NCBI GenBank assembly: GCA_022385805.1
Contig: MU277673.1
Span: forward strand, 244,511-308,510
DNA: 64,000 nt
Origin: Pilatotrama ljubarskyi
Lineage: Eukaryota > Basidiomycota > Agaricomycetes > Polyporales > Polyporaceae
Direction: 5' to 3'
The stretch's first letter is position 1. Each line of letters begins with the position of its first letter. The notes beneath the pieces are model-generated. The model did not search any database and was not told the DNA's origin. It saw nothing but the letters and a program-made list of their open reading frames with translations. Made by a program: the position numbers and the translations under genes. Shown here one piece after another: positions 23,469-43,329 of this stretch.

Positions 23469-25029
23469 ATGTTCTTCTCAGCAGCAGCAGCTCGTCTCTC
23501 CTTCGGCCTCGCTCTCGCTTCCGCTGTCGCCGCAAAGGTTTATGACATTCAGGTCGGCGATGCCAGTGGCAGCCTGACCTACTCGCCAGAGGCCATCGTC
23601 AGTAATTTCAACCCGATTTCCACCGCTGGACACCGCACTCATACAGCCGCCCCTTCAGTTCGCCAATCCAGGTGATCAGGTCGTTTTCCACTTTCACCAA
23701 AAGAACCACACCGCGACGCAGTCGTCCTTTGCTGCGCCATGCTCCCCTCTCGCGGGTGGTCTCAGCTCCGGATTGTAAGTTGCCGCGTTGCAGCCGGTAA
23801 CAATGTTCTGACGATACCTCGCCCGTAGCATGCCCGTTCCTGCTAACCAGACCGACAACTTCCCCACATGGACCGTTACCGTTCAGGACGTAAGACTATC
23901 TCATTGCACTTGTAGCATGCCGATGTTGATGCTATCCTCTACAGACGAAGCCTCTGTGGTTCCACTGCGAACAGGCTGCAAACACTGCTGCTAGCCACTG
24001 CGGGAAGGGAATGGTGTTCGCCGTCAACTGCGGCCCCGACGGCTCCGCGAACTCGTTCACGTCCTTCAAGCAGGCCGCGCTCCAGATCGGCGCCCAGCTG
24101 CAGGCGTCCGCCGCCGCCGCCTCCTCCGCCGCGCCCGCGACGCAGTACACCGGCTACACGACCGCCGACTACGGCACCGCGACCATCCCCGCCGAGCCCA
24201 CGCCCGTGCTGACGACGGAGACGGTCACCGTCGAGACGTCGTCCTGGGTCACCGTGTACTCGTCGTACATCGGCTCGCCCGACCCGACCCCGTCCTCGGT
24301 CTCCGGCAGCGTGATCAAGGTCGTCGTCGGCGGCGCGAACGGCGAGCTCACCTTCTCCCCGGACCACGTCGAGGCTAAGCCGCGCGACGTCATCCAGTTC
24401 GAGTTGTGAGTACACGCGCCCACGAGGCCGTTTCTTCTCTTTTTCGGCCTTCCCCTTTGTTCTTGTGGCAGCGAGCTGACAACTCATCCCCATGGCAGCC
24501 ACCAGAAGAACCACACGGCGACGCAGTCCTCCTTCGCGGCGCCTTGCGTCCGCCTCAAGGACACCAGCGGCAACATCGTCGGCCTCGACTCCGGCTTGTA
24601 AGTCAACCCCTTTCCCACCTTATCGCCCCGTCCTTCCCACGTCGCTCACCACCCCTTTCTCCTCGCCCCAACAGCATGCCCGTCGCCGCTGACGCCACCG
24701 ACTTCCCCGTGTGGAACGTGACCGTGAACGACACCGCGCCGCTCTGGTTCTACTGCCGCCAGCACAAGCCCGACGGCTCCTCGCACTGCGGCGACGGCAT
24801 GGTCTTCGCCGTGAACGCCGTCGAGGAGAGCCCGCGCAACTTCTCCGCGTTCAAGGGCCTCGCGCAGACCCTCAACGGCACCAACGCCACCGGCAGCGCA
24901 AGCACCAACTCCAACTCCTCCGGCTCGTCCGGCTCCGGCTCTGGGAACAACGGCGCGGGCGCGGGCAAGGCCGCCAGCGCCGCGCTCTCCCTCGGCGCGC
25001 TCTTCGCCGCCGCCGCCGTACTGCTCTGA
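23469..25029 (+). CDS. secreted tandem cupredoxin-domain protein, probably GPI-anchored
   Basis: About 406 residues from six exons (23469-23597, 23659-23774, 23829-23889, 23945-24405, 24499-24597, 24675-25029). A signal peptide (ARLSFGLALASAVAAKVYDI) is followed by two cupredoxin domains. Each has HQKNHTATQSSFAAPC, then MPV with an FP-x-W stretch, and then a metal-site block: WFHCEQAANTAASHCGKGM in domain 1, WFYCRQHKPDGSSHCGDGM in domain 2. These supply the His, Cys, His and Met expected of a type 1 copper site. A Ser/Thr-rich linker joins the domains. The C-terminus is Ser/Gly-rich and ends in a hydrophobic ALSLGALFAAAAVLL tail, as for GPI anchoring. Similar fungal proteins are called extracellular serine-rich proteins. 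Their role is not established. Confidence 0.88.
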
Positions 25030-25850
25030 GCGGCCGGAAACGTTGTCCTGATCAGCACCTAGATGGGGAACGGACATCCGTCCGGGTTTTGATGGAAGAT
25101 TTACATAGAGACGATACCCCGTACACCGTGCGGCGCCGCACAGGCCGGACGCTCCCCTGCTGTCTGAGACTCGGGCCAACTCCCGCCATGGCTCCTCCCC
25201 TCCCTCACGAACCCCCACATATTTTCTCGTAATGGTCTCGGCTAACCTGTTCTTCTTTGTTGATCGTCTATTTTTTTTTCACGACACGCGGACTCTGTCA
25301 CGGACATGCCGAGCTGTTTCCTGTTTTACTCTACTGACTGGTCGCTGTAGCTATGATTCTTCTGTGCCGCCGCCGGCGCGCGTTCTGGTCGCGCCTCGCC
25401 GCTGTTGGGTTTTGTGTATCCTCTTTTCTGCTCAAGGGACGAAATGGCTATACTTGGCTTTAGCCCTCACACGAACGAGACAGCGGTATCGGCTGTCTTC
25501 AGTTCGTTGCTGCGACACGGATGAGAGACCCTGCGACAACGCGCAAGAAGTGCTGCAACGTTGTGGTCGAGTCCTTATAGAAGACAGCCCGATCAACAAC
25601 GCTCGCGTGCGGCAATGCGAGAAATCTTCGTGAACGCCGCCGAGACAGATGCAAACGAGAGAGATCCCGACGCCAATAATGATCTAATACAAATACTGTG
25701 AACACAGAAAACACGCCCGCAACGGCAAGATCAACAGCAGCGTATATTGCACATCTCCGAGTACCGCGAGCGTACGTACCGCGCCCCGCTGAAGCAACGC
25801 GGAGCGCAGCCGCTCACACTCGGCCGACAGGAGCAACAGAAGCAGGCAAA
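25030..25850. other. convergent 3' UTR region
   Basis: The 0.8 kb between the cupredoxin gene and CBF5 includes a T-run (TTTTTTTTTC near 25270). Nothing gene-like was found. Confidence 0.45.
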
Positions 25851-27682
<1,832 letters not shown>

Positions 27683-27775
27683 GGCGAGCGAAGTTTTGGG
27701 CGACGAGGGCGAGTCCAGCGACGACGTGCTCAGACTCGTCGAGTTCCAACTTTTGCACTCCCACGCCTTGCCTCC

Positions 27776-27784
27776 GGGTTAGGG
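27776..27784. promoter_or_regulatory. telobox (GGGTTAGGG) in the CBF5/eL22 divergent promoter
   Basis: GGGTTAGGG lies near the middle of the 289-bp shared promoter of two ribosome-biogenesis genes. Telobox motifs in ribosomal-protein promoters are bound by TTAGGG-binding Myb factors in several fungi. Binding here is inferred. Confidence 0.5.
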
Positions 27785-27971
27785 TCTGCACAGAGGATTC
27801 TCTTTTCTCCGGAGCAGTTTCGGGCCGACGTAACCGCCGGCCAACGATAGGGCGTGAGAAAGCGATCGTCAAAACTATACAGTTGCTTCTTCGTCGACGG
27901 ACTTCGTATACTCACCGTCGCCGGAAACGTCCTCAACGCCTCAAGACTCGTCCCCCCCGCTGCCCGTCAAG

Positions 27972-28544
27972 ATGGTCAGTTAGCCCCCAGTACCGCTTTG
28001 CTGAGTTACCTTCTCAGTAGGCTAATCCTGGGTTTTCTCCTTTCTCCGTCATGCTATAGCCCAAGGCCGCCACCGGAAAAGCCCCCGCTGCTAAGCACAA
28101 GTTCGTCATTGACTACTCCCGTCCCGCCAGCGACGGTGTCTTTGATGGCGCGGCGTTCGAAAAGTTCTTGCACGACCGTATCAAGGTCGATGGCAAGACG
28201 GGCCAGCTCGGTGACAACGTCAAGATCCACCGTGATGGTGTGTCCCCCACTCTTGCTATCCTACCCCCGGTTTTTGACTGATCCCCATGGCCACATCAGG
28301 GGACACCAAGATCACCGTGACCTCGAACATCCCTCTCTCCAAGCGGTACCTCAAGTACCTCACGAAAAAGTTCCTCAAGAAGAACACCCTGCGTGACTGG
28401 ATTCGGTAGGTCTACTATAGCCCACGAAATGCCGAAACATCCACTTATGCGCATCCTGTCTTCAGCGTTGTTGCTTCGTCCAAGGACGTTTACCAGCTCC
28501 GCTTCTACAACATCCAGGCTGCGGATGAGGAGGAGGAGGAGTAA
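27972..28544 (+). CDS. RPL22: 60S ribosomal protein eL22
   Basis: A 121-residue protein of the large ribosomal subunit. Exons are 27972-27974, 28060-28237, 28300-28405 and 28466-28544. The first coding exon is only the ATG, followed at once by an 85-nt intron. The family sequence is clear: [56 protein letters not shown] and [20 protein letters not shown], with an acidic EEEEE end. Its length equals that of the usual fungal protein. Confidence 0.97.
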
Positions 28545-28740
28545 GCCGCTCCTTCAGTTCATGTTGTCCCCGCGTATGTTGTAGGCTAGCACCATATAGC
28601 ATATGTCACGCATGCTTTCATATCGCTTTCGAATGCAACTCGGGTTTAATACGGTTACAATGCAAGCTCGGCCGTGTTCACTTTGAGGAAAGAATGATTG
28701 TAGCAGCTACAGATATGAGTATGAATACATCTTCTATCTA

Positions 28741-31700
28741 TCATCTATTGTTGATGACCAAGGTGACGCCGTCTTGCAGTTGTGGTGGAGCCTCTGGCTT
28801 AACCTTCCCCAGAATCATCGTAGCAATCTCGTCCCAACGTAGCTGGGACTCGGTCAGCGGTCTTAGCCGGAACTGAGTAGCCAGGATGGAGCCCAAGTTG
28901 TTGCGTAAAAGCTTGAGGGCTATGCTCGCTTTGGGCTGAATGCGAAAGCGGACCTTGCGGTCGATGGACGCAGTGTCTGCCATGAGCTGGACATACTCAT
29001 AGTGAGTACGCTATCATAAGATATGATATGGGGCTATGCTTACCTTGAACTCCGCATCACCGCACAGGAGCAGCAGTGCCATGTCCTCCACGGGACCTGT
29101 CTCCCAAGCGTATAGCTTCTTGGAATGCCTATGTCATCAAGTTGAGCAAGAACTCCAGGGTCAGTGGGTCGGACGTCACTTACATCAACGTGAAGTAACA
29201 GAGGTGATTGACGCCGAAGTCTCCAAGACGCTTCTTGAAGTTAACTGAGGAGGGGTGGAAGGACGCGGGTTGATTGTTGGTGATTGTACGCATCTCCCGC
29301 TTGAGCGGATCGAGCGCGAGGATCTTCGGGTAAAGTCCAGCAGCAAGGGCGGCGTTGACGATAGCAGCATTGTTCGAATTGACGTCGAGGTCACTAGGAA
29401 CTGTGACAAATCGCGTTTTGCTGCGACCATACCGTGCTCTGGAAGATGAGTGTGAGCGCGAATTACAGGATGACGTCATCCCTACTCACCTGCTCAGCTC
29501 TCGGACGAAGACACGGTCGACATGGATGAAAGAGGAGTCTACGAGGTACCCGAGGAACTGCTGCCGCAACTCCTCGATCTGCTGGAGGTTCTGGACGGCC
29601 TATGAGTCACATGGTCTTGATACGCAGCTAAGCAGCGCATACCTGGTGGCTAAGATAGTTCGACTTGCAGAACTTGCGCGCGACGCCGTTGCCACACGCA
29701 CGCCGCCAGCTAGCAAAGGCGTTGTGGAGCGTTAAGAAGTCCGAATTCTCTGCGCGCTATCCGTGAGTCCAGTTCCTCATCACGAACCTCGTCTGTTACG
29801 CGTACCAGTCCGGAAAGACATCTTGGCTTTCTCTGCCTCCTGCTCCAGACCAAGTGGGGTGAGGAAAGGGGACTTCGAGTTCAAGGTAGCCGCGATGGTG
29901 AGTGCTGGATCGAGGCAGCGGAACAATGTCGCTATGAGTAAGAACTTGCCCAGATGGACGTCGGTGGGAAGCTGGCTGAGCAGCCTGCCCATTGGCGTGA
30001 TCTCTTCGTTGGCTGTAAGGGCGCGGACCTAGAAAGTTATGGTGACTTTCTGCTGGAACAGACACCAGCTCCTAACCTACCTCGACCAAGGCAGAGACCG
30101 CTCGTTGCACATTGATTGCAAGCGGAGGATCCAGTGCACGCGAGAGAACGTCTTCGATGGAAGTACCTAAGTTCACCTTCATGATCTTGATACGCAGGGC
30201 CAAGTCGCTCAAGCTGAGACGCATGATCTCCGGGTCAGGATGGGCAGCCATCTGCAATGTAATCGTCAAGTTAGCGATCCCTGACAGCAATTTCGGCCAA
30301 GCTTACCTTGACATCGTGCCGAACCTTCGTGAACAGATGGAAGCAGATACCAGGTTGCACACGACCGGCACGTCCTCGTCGTTGAGCAGCATTGCTCCTA
30401 GCGATGAAGGTCTCGACGAGGCGGCTGATCTGTCGCTTCTCATCAAAGCGCATCTCGCGATGCTTGCCTGTGTCAATGACACAAGTGATGTCAGGGATCG
30501 TAATACCCGTCTCGGCGATGTTCGTGGCTAGCAAGGCGTGCGTAAGTCCAAAGTCATAGAAACTATCACGAGCCAGCGACATACCAATCACTATCTTTCT
30601 AACACCGGGTGGAGGAATATCAAAGACAGCGCCCTGCTGGTCACTCGATATGGTTGAATGCAGAGGGTATATCCTAAAGCGATCCTCAGAGCCGAATGAC
30701 CGATGCTCAGTGAGAATGTCGTTCAGCCGTCGGATTTCTCCCATGCCGGGCATGAAGACCAAGATCGCCGAGGAGTAAGTCTCGTAAGATGCGTCTTCAA
30801 AACAAATCTTCTCCAGCAGCCTGACGATGAGATCGTAGGGGATAAGACGTTCGTCCAAGAGGTTGACGGTGGAGATGGTCTCCGGAGAGTAACGCTTTTC
30901 TAGCGTGACATTCTCTTGCTGGCCGACGTCATCGTCATCATCGTCACCCGCTGCGGTATCTTCTGTCCACTCGAGTCGCGCTTTGTTGCGATAATACTTG
31001 TCCTTTCCTGCGGGCAAGTCAGTACTAGCGAGTCCGTGATTGGACTCCAAACACACCTCTGCGGGCATAAGGAGAGCCTTCCGTGACTTTCCACCCGGTG
31101 AACTCGACCGCATCTTCAAGGAAACGGACGTCGACAGGGAATGTACGTCCTGGTACCGAGAGGACTGGGCACCCTCCAAAGTAGTTGGAGATCTTCTCTG
31201 CCTCAAGGGTAGCCGACATGAGAACGATCCTGTGGGGGAAGTTAAGGTGGTGTATTCGTAGCGTGATCCAGAAGAGACTGACTTGAGATCAGGACGTTGT
31301 ACCAGTAGGGACTTTAGGACGATCAAGAGGAAGTCCGACTCGATAGTGCGCTCGTGGACTTCGTCGATGATGATATGCTAGCGGACAAAACGTGAGTCTA
31401 CGTTCGTTAGAACTGCGTGCGACGTATCCTCACTGTGATCTCGTCGAAAGCGGTGCCTTGCCCTCCCTGGCCTGAACCACCCTCGAGCATGCGCAACGCG
31501 ATACCGTTTGTGACATAGGCAAGACGGGTGCGGCGGTTGATATTGCTCTCTAACCGAATAGCATAGCCAACCAAGGAGTTGCCGGTCCCGACAGCACCGG
31601 CGGGTTCGCCGAGCTCGCGTGAGACGCGTTGAGCAAGAGAGATAGCGGAGATCCGTCGAGGCTCAGTACAATATATCTTGCAGTGACGTCCCTTCAATAG

Positions 31701-34102
31701 CTGGTCCTCTAGGATGAACGCTGGGACCTGAGTCGATTTACCACTGTGATTCTCGTCCATTAGTGTCATGAATTATATACAGCTGACTAAAGTGAGCGCG
31801 TACCACCCGGTCTCTCCACTCAGCACCAAAATCTGGGACATGTCCAGCAAGGAGAGAAGATCGTGCTTATACTGTGCCATGGGCAGCTGGTTTCGTTGTC
31901 GCTATGCCATTATAATGAGTGTCTGAGTCGATAATCGCGCGTACAAGGAACACATACAAGCATCTCCTGATAGGCAGGGCTGGCTTGCCGAGCCTGGAAG
32001 TCTGCTATGATCTGCTCCGAAGGAACGTCGCCACCATGGTCAAGCTGACGGCTGGCGCCAGAGTCCTTGCTTTCGGTGGCTTGCCGAGATGGGCGTGCAC
32101 TTGACTGTATACAAGCAGTCAGTACGACGAACGTGAACGAGATGACTGGACCCGCCTTCTCCGAACGAGACAGCTTAGGTGCCAAGATGTCGCGCAACTT
32201 CGCCCACACGGCTCGGTTGATGTTGTCGTCATCGACACGCCGCTTCTGCTCTAGCTCGTCCCAAAGGTCTCGGAAAGCCGGTGGTAGCAGGCGGAAGGAG
32301 GTCTGACTGCCCGTTGCAGTACCCCCAGCGACAAAACCTTCCGAGCTCGGAAAGGTCAACGCATGTAAAGCAACAGTCGAAACATAGTGCTCGGCCTGTG
32401 TGATGTCGTGACAAGCGACGTCCTCCATTGACCAGTACTGTGTTCTACCACCGTCCCACCGAATCTCCACCGAGGCCCTCTTGGCGCGACTGGCGCCGGA
32501 TATGCAGTTGTACGAGATCACCGCATAGCGGTCTGCTTTCCGTACGTTCTCAGTGAGCAGGACCTTCGGTGTCCGTCCAGACCAGTGCTTGGGGAGAGCC
32601 ATGTCTCGGACTTGGACAGTGGTGCCGCTGTCCGTAGTCTCTGTTTCGGGCATCTGTTCTAGCAGCTCGAACATACCGCCAGGCGAGTCTTCGTCGTCCT
32701 CGAGGACATCTATCGTCGAGGCAGATACGACGCTCTCCGCACGTGAAGGTGTTTCCTTGACTTTGCGACGGCTAGTAGCGGGCTGCCTGGGAGGTGTTGA
32801 CGTTTCGATACCACGCAACTTCGACTGAAGGGCAGTCGCCTCAACTTTACTGCGTTCGGTGGCGAACATGGCCTCAGCCTCGCGCTGATCGAAGAGGTAG
32901 TCTTGCTGTACCTCCCTGAGACGGCGTTGGAGTTCCTGCAGGAAGGCTGCATCGGCTGTTTCGTCGGGACTTCTGTGAGTTGTCAGGTGCATGATGCGCA
33001 GTTTGAGCCGGACAAATTCGTCGTTGGGGTCGTCCACTGGAGACCAGCGAGCACTCCCTGACGAGGTCTTGACAGAAGAGGGTGTCATGCTCCCGTTTGT
33101 AGCCTCACCGCGGGAGTCACCTTCGTACGACGAAGTATCAGTTGCCTTGCGTCCCGGAACGAAGGCTGGGGCACTAGCGTCCAACGACGACTTCATGCCC
33201 GGGCTCGGAGGCGCCGATGATGACGCTGAGGACTCTGCGCGCAGGTGAGAAGCACGAGGGGTCATTGGTGTCTTGGGGGTCATCGGTGTCCTTGGCTCAG
33301 CGGGTTCTGGGGGTAAGATGAGCAAGACGTCGTGCACCGTGTGCAAGGCAAGCATAAGTACCTTGCCGGAGTCCTAGCTCCTCTTCGTCGCAATGAAGAT
33401 GAAGCTGTGAAAGAGGTCAGATATTGCTCAGTTGTTGCTGATATACACATACCCATTCAACAGCCTCGTCGAGATCGACACCGGGAATCGCCCTCAGACA
33501 CTCTTCAACACGCGACTCGGAGAAGCCAAGTCGCCTGAGTACGCCATAAGTGATCGCTAGTCGCACCAGAGCTTTCTCTTCCGGCTCATCCACAGATTTT
33601 GGTGCTACTTCGGTGACATCAACATGCATTCCATCCACGACATAGTGCGATAGCATACATTCGGAACTCTCTTGTTCAAGTGCCAATTCCAGTATACGCT
33701 CAACATAAGCGGCATCTAGGTCCAAACGGAGCATCGTCTCCGAGAAGCGTCGGTCCTGCTCAATGGCCTGCAAGGGATTTGAAGAACGTCCTGAAAACCC
33801 GAGCGACAGAGGAGCCTGACCTTGACCGTCCTCACTATCTCCTTCTCCACCTTATCCTGGAATTTGTCGATGAAGTTCTGCGAGGACTGGTCCTCTTCGC
33901 TCAGAGCAGCGGCCTCGCCGACCTTCGATGATTGCCCAGAGACATCGGAACCGTTGGACTGATCCTTGTTTGCGTCTAGCGCACTACTGGTGGGAGTGAT
34001 TTCAGACTCCTTCGGTACCTCGACAACCTTCTTCGGTACAGAGGTGGTCGCGAAGCCCCGCGCGACAGGCTTGAGCTGAGTTTTCTTCTTCTTGGGCGCC
34101 AT
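28741..34102 (-). CDS. DHX29-like DEAH/RHA RNA helicase with UBA domain
   Basis: Seventeen exons give about 1,496 residues, the size of fungal ucp12/YLR419W and animal DHX29. That family helps ribosomes scan structured 5' UTRs. The N-terminus is MAPKKKKTQLKPVARGF. A UBA-like domain sits at about 160-199 (GVLRRLGFSESRVEECL). The helicase core follows: Walker A GETGCGKST (near 690), TEPRRISAISLAQRVS, IIIDEVHERT, MSATLEAE, FMPGMGEIRRL, VIATNIAETGITIPD and the arginine finger NAAQRRGRAGR. HA2 and OB-fold regions end the protein. Boundaries: 34102-33821, 33767-33453, 33404-33362, 33306-31958, 31886-31804, 31743-31434, 31377-31283, 31229-31057, 31007-30585, 30527-30307, 30251-30081, 30028-29806, 29749-29643, 29599-29490, 29438-29184, 29128-29044, 28986-28741. 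A 42-nt in-frame intron at 32105-32146 is possible. Confidence 0.92.
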
Positions 34103-34825
34103 ATCGCCCGACTGAGGACTGTACAGCGGCGATGATCCTCTGCTGGACTGGTCTGAGCAGCGGCGGTACGTGCACCCAAGCAAGGAGGATAGAGGTCGTC
34201 TGAGATGGAGGTACCCTAGTGGTATTCCAAGTCGCCGAGCGTGATATAGTAGAAGCTCGGAAGTCTAGGGTGATTGAGAGGTTTGACAAGCGGACCAGAG
34301 ATTCACTCAGGCGAGCAGCTTGTGAAGATAAATAGAGGCCGTAGAGAGCTGAAAAGGAACATGTATGTTGGAGGATGACTTGGTGGCGGCGAGCTTCGTT
34401 GCAGTCACCATGGGCGGCACTCTTCCACACAAGATCTGATTGAGCCTTTAAGGATCTCAGTAATACCTTCTGCAGTCCCTGCTGACGTAATCGTTATACG
34501 TATTCACCTTCAAGTCATACTTGCTGTGTTGTGCATATGCATGTCCTGCCAGCCCGATGTCAGACAGTACCAGCGATCCAAGAGGATGGGATAAATATTG
34601 CGAATGAGTGGACGCACGTTTGTTCATGCGATATACAATCATACAAGTCACAGATGCCATAAAGTACGAGTACACAGTAATGAAGGGAGCTGGTCTAGGT
34701 CGCAATACAGTAACGAGCAACGAGAGCAGAATCAAGGCTTAGGACAACAAACATACAGTACCTGTAAGCAAACGCGAGAGACGATGAAGAGGCTTGAGCG
34801 TTCCGGCTGTTCTGTGCGAATAAAT
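34103..34825. other. intergenic region: DHX29-like promoter and INO80 3' UTR
   Basis: Both flanking genes run leftward, so this holds the promoter of the helicase gene and the 3' UTR of nothing upstream; the right part is the INO80 3' UTR. It is relatively AT-rich around 34480-34760. No gene or RNA was recognised. Confidence 0.4.
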
Positions 34826-40475
<5,650 letters not shown>

Positions 40476-41138
40476 TGTTGCGGGGGAGGGTGAGCGACGT
40501 GGTCCGTGCAAGGGGTGTTCGTAATAAATAGGATTGCTTCGGCGCACTGCTGGACAGCGAATGAAGCGCCCGGAGATGCCACACGAGAGACAACAAGCCC
40601 AGCCAAGAAGAGTTGGACGGAGGCGTGGGCCGTCGGGCGTCGTGTATGGCGGTGGTGGTCGTGAAGCAAGTGTCTGCGACGGGGCCCAATTGTTGTGTGG
40701 ACGGCCTGTGCGGATGGGAAGACGAGCTGGGGAGAAATGATCAAGGGCTGGGCCCGAAAAGCTACGGCTCAGCCGCAATTTGCCCAGCGAGCCCGTCTCA
40801 TAGGATTTCGTGTCGCTACAAATATGCCCATTGCCTCTTTCGGCATCCCCACGCACCCGCTTCTCTCCCTCACCGTGTCACACTCCCCTGTCACATCCCT
40901 ACCCGCCACATGCCCCCGAACACATGAATCAGGCCAACATGAGGTAGTCTGGTGTACAGTAAGCTACTCAACAGCGGCGAAGAGCACCCTCTGATACCCA
41001 GGAGAATGTCGACTTCCTGTTTCGCACGCCCTCCTCGTCTCGTCAGATCCCACTAGAGTCCGATCGTCATTGTCACATCATACACGTCCGCGATATAAGC
41101 AAAACTGACTTGATACAGTACATGTGTCATGAGCCGCC
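40476..41138. other. INO80 promoter and FUM1 3' region
   Basis: The 0.66 kb upstream of INO80 and downstream of FUM1 has open frames on both strands, but none resembles a protein family. Its right part is AT-richer and probably the FUM1 3' UTR. Confidence 0.45.
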
Positions 41139-43329
41139 TCACGCCTCATCGGGGTGCAACATCAGCTCCGGCCGGACTTTCTGGTCAAACTCCTCCGGGG
41201 TCAGGAAGCCCAGCGCAACGGTGGCCTCCTTCAGAGTGGTCCCCTCCTTGTGTGCCTTCTTCGCGCACTTGGCAACGTCTTATGTCGAACAATTAGGCAC
41301 GATTATCGCGTGTGAGCGAACCGGAGTACGTACTGTCGTAACCAAGGTGGCTATTCAGGATGGTCGCCAACATGAGTGACTCGTGGAGCAGAGTGCTAAT
41401 GCGCTTCTCGTTAGCCTTAATGCCAACAACGCAATTCTTCGTGAAGGAACGCGAGGCTATGGGTACGTTAAGCGCCCCGCGTGAGCAACAAGAAGACAAG
41501 AAACACACCATCCGCGAGCAAGCGAATGCTCTGCAGCACGTTCTTGATGATTACGGGCTTAAATACGTTGAGCTACAGAGACGTCAGCGTTGTTCTGCAG
41601 TATCGCGATCAGGTAGTCTACCCACCTCAAACTGGCCGCTAGCGCCCGCAATGCTAACAACAGTCTGGTTGCCCATGACCTGGGCGCACACCATGGTCAT
41701 GGCCTCGCACTGGGTCGGGTTGACCTTTCCGGGCATGATACTGCTACCAGGCTCGTTCTCCGGAAGCTGGAGCTCACCCAGGCCACAGCGAGGGCCAGAG
41801 CCAAGGTACCGGATGTCATTGGCGATCTTCATAAGTGAGCAGGCCACGGTGTTTAGGGCACCATGGGCCTCAACCAGCGCGTCGTGTGCCGCGAGAGCCT
41901 CGAACTATAGATGGAGGTGGAGTCAGATCAAGTGCTGCCAGCGGCAGCTGCATGAAGACTTGCCTTGTTCGGGGCAGTCTTGAACTCAATGCCGGTGAGC
42001 TTCGAAATCTCAGCAGCGACCTTGACATCGAAGCCCTTCTTGGTGTTCAAACCCTGAGATCGAGGTCAGCGGATCCGTCCAGCCCGGACTAGGCGAGACA
42101 CCTACGGTCCCGACAGCGGTACCACCCTGCGCAAGGAGGCTAAGGCGGGGCAGGGTGTCCTTGATGCGCTCAATTCCGTTGGTCACCTGCTGAACATAGC
42201 CGCTGAACTCCTGGCCGAGAGTCAGGGGGGTCGCATCCTATCGGGAAGAATGTTAGATGGTGCATCATCTTGAATTCCCCGGAGCCAGTATACCTGCAAG
42301 TGCGTACGGCCAATCTTGATGATATGATCGAACTCCTTCGCCTTCGCATCCAGAGCATCACGGAGCTCGGTAAGCGCGGGAAGGAGGGAGCGGTGGATCT
42401 CGGTGACAGCGGCGACGTGCATGGCGGTGGGGAAACTACTCTGCAGTCAATATATGAACCTAATGCACACTCGAGGGGGACGTACGTGTCGTTGCTGCTC
42501 TGGCTCATGTTGACATGGTCGTTGGGGTGTACGGGCTTCTTAGAGCCACGCTCGCCGCCGAGGATCTCAATGGCACGGTTCGAGATTACCTGTTCTACTG
42601 TTAGCACTGGATGGGAGCCGCAAACATGAGCGCATACGAACCTCATTGACGTTCATGTTGCTTTGGGTCCCGCTACCAGTTTGGAAGACGACGAGAGGAA
42701 ACTCCGCCATTAACTTCCCGGAGATGACCTACCCCGCATAGTTTGAGCGCATCTGGACCGACCGCTGAAGTGTCTGCAACGCACCTCATCAGCAGCTTTT
42801 TGGATCGCCTCGCCCACCTTGGGGTCCAACCCATATCCAACATTAACAATGGAAGCAGCCTTCTTCAACACACCGAAAGCCTTGATGAGGGGCTCCGGGA
42901 GGCGCTCAGCAGGTCCACCGATGTCGAAGTTCTGCAGCGACCTACAGGATAACGTAAAGTCACACACATGCAGCATGTAGTCAACATACTTGCACTTACC
43001 GCTGCGTCTGCGCTCCCCAGTAACGGTCTGCGGGCACCTGGAGCTCACCGAAGGTGTCTCGCTCGATACGGTACTTCTGCTCCTATACATCACGCGTTCC
43101 AATCAGTCCCATTTCATCGCGAAGAGCATATTCGTGTTCACAAACCATGGCGATCGATGAAGAGAAGAACAGACGCGTTGCAGGGGCGCGCGAGGACTCG
43201 AGCTGCAGATGTGCCAATGGCGCGGGCGGGGCGGGCCCAGGGCAATCACATGAGTACACGGTCCTTCTGTGACAGCATTCCACCCCCGAGACTTACGAAG
43301 GTAGCACGAGCGAGACGAATTCCAGACAT
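41139..43329 (-). CDS. FUM1: fumarate hydratase (class II fumarase)
   Basis: Interconverts fumarate and L-malate in the TCA cycle; also found in the cytosol in many fungi. Twelve exons give 477 residues: 43329-43297, 43082-43000, 42941-42785, 42728-42642, 42589-42486, 42435-42294, 42237-42106, 42053-41964, 41904-41626, 41572-41509, 41456-41334, 41278-41139. Motifs include [71 protein letters not shown] and the signature [11 protein letters not shown] (about 329-339). Intron 1 is 214 nt, much longer than the rest. The intron between exons 8 and 9 appears to be GC-AG. Exon 1 codes only [11 protein letters not shown], so a mitochondrial presequence is short or missing. Confidence 0.95.
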
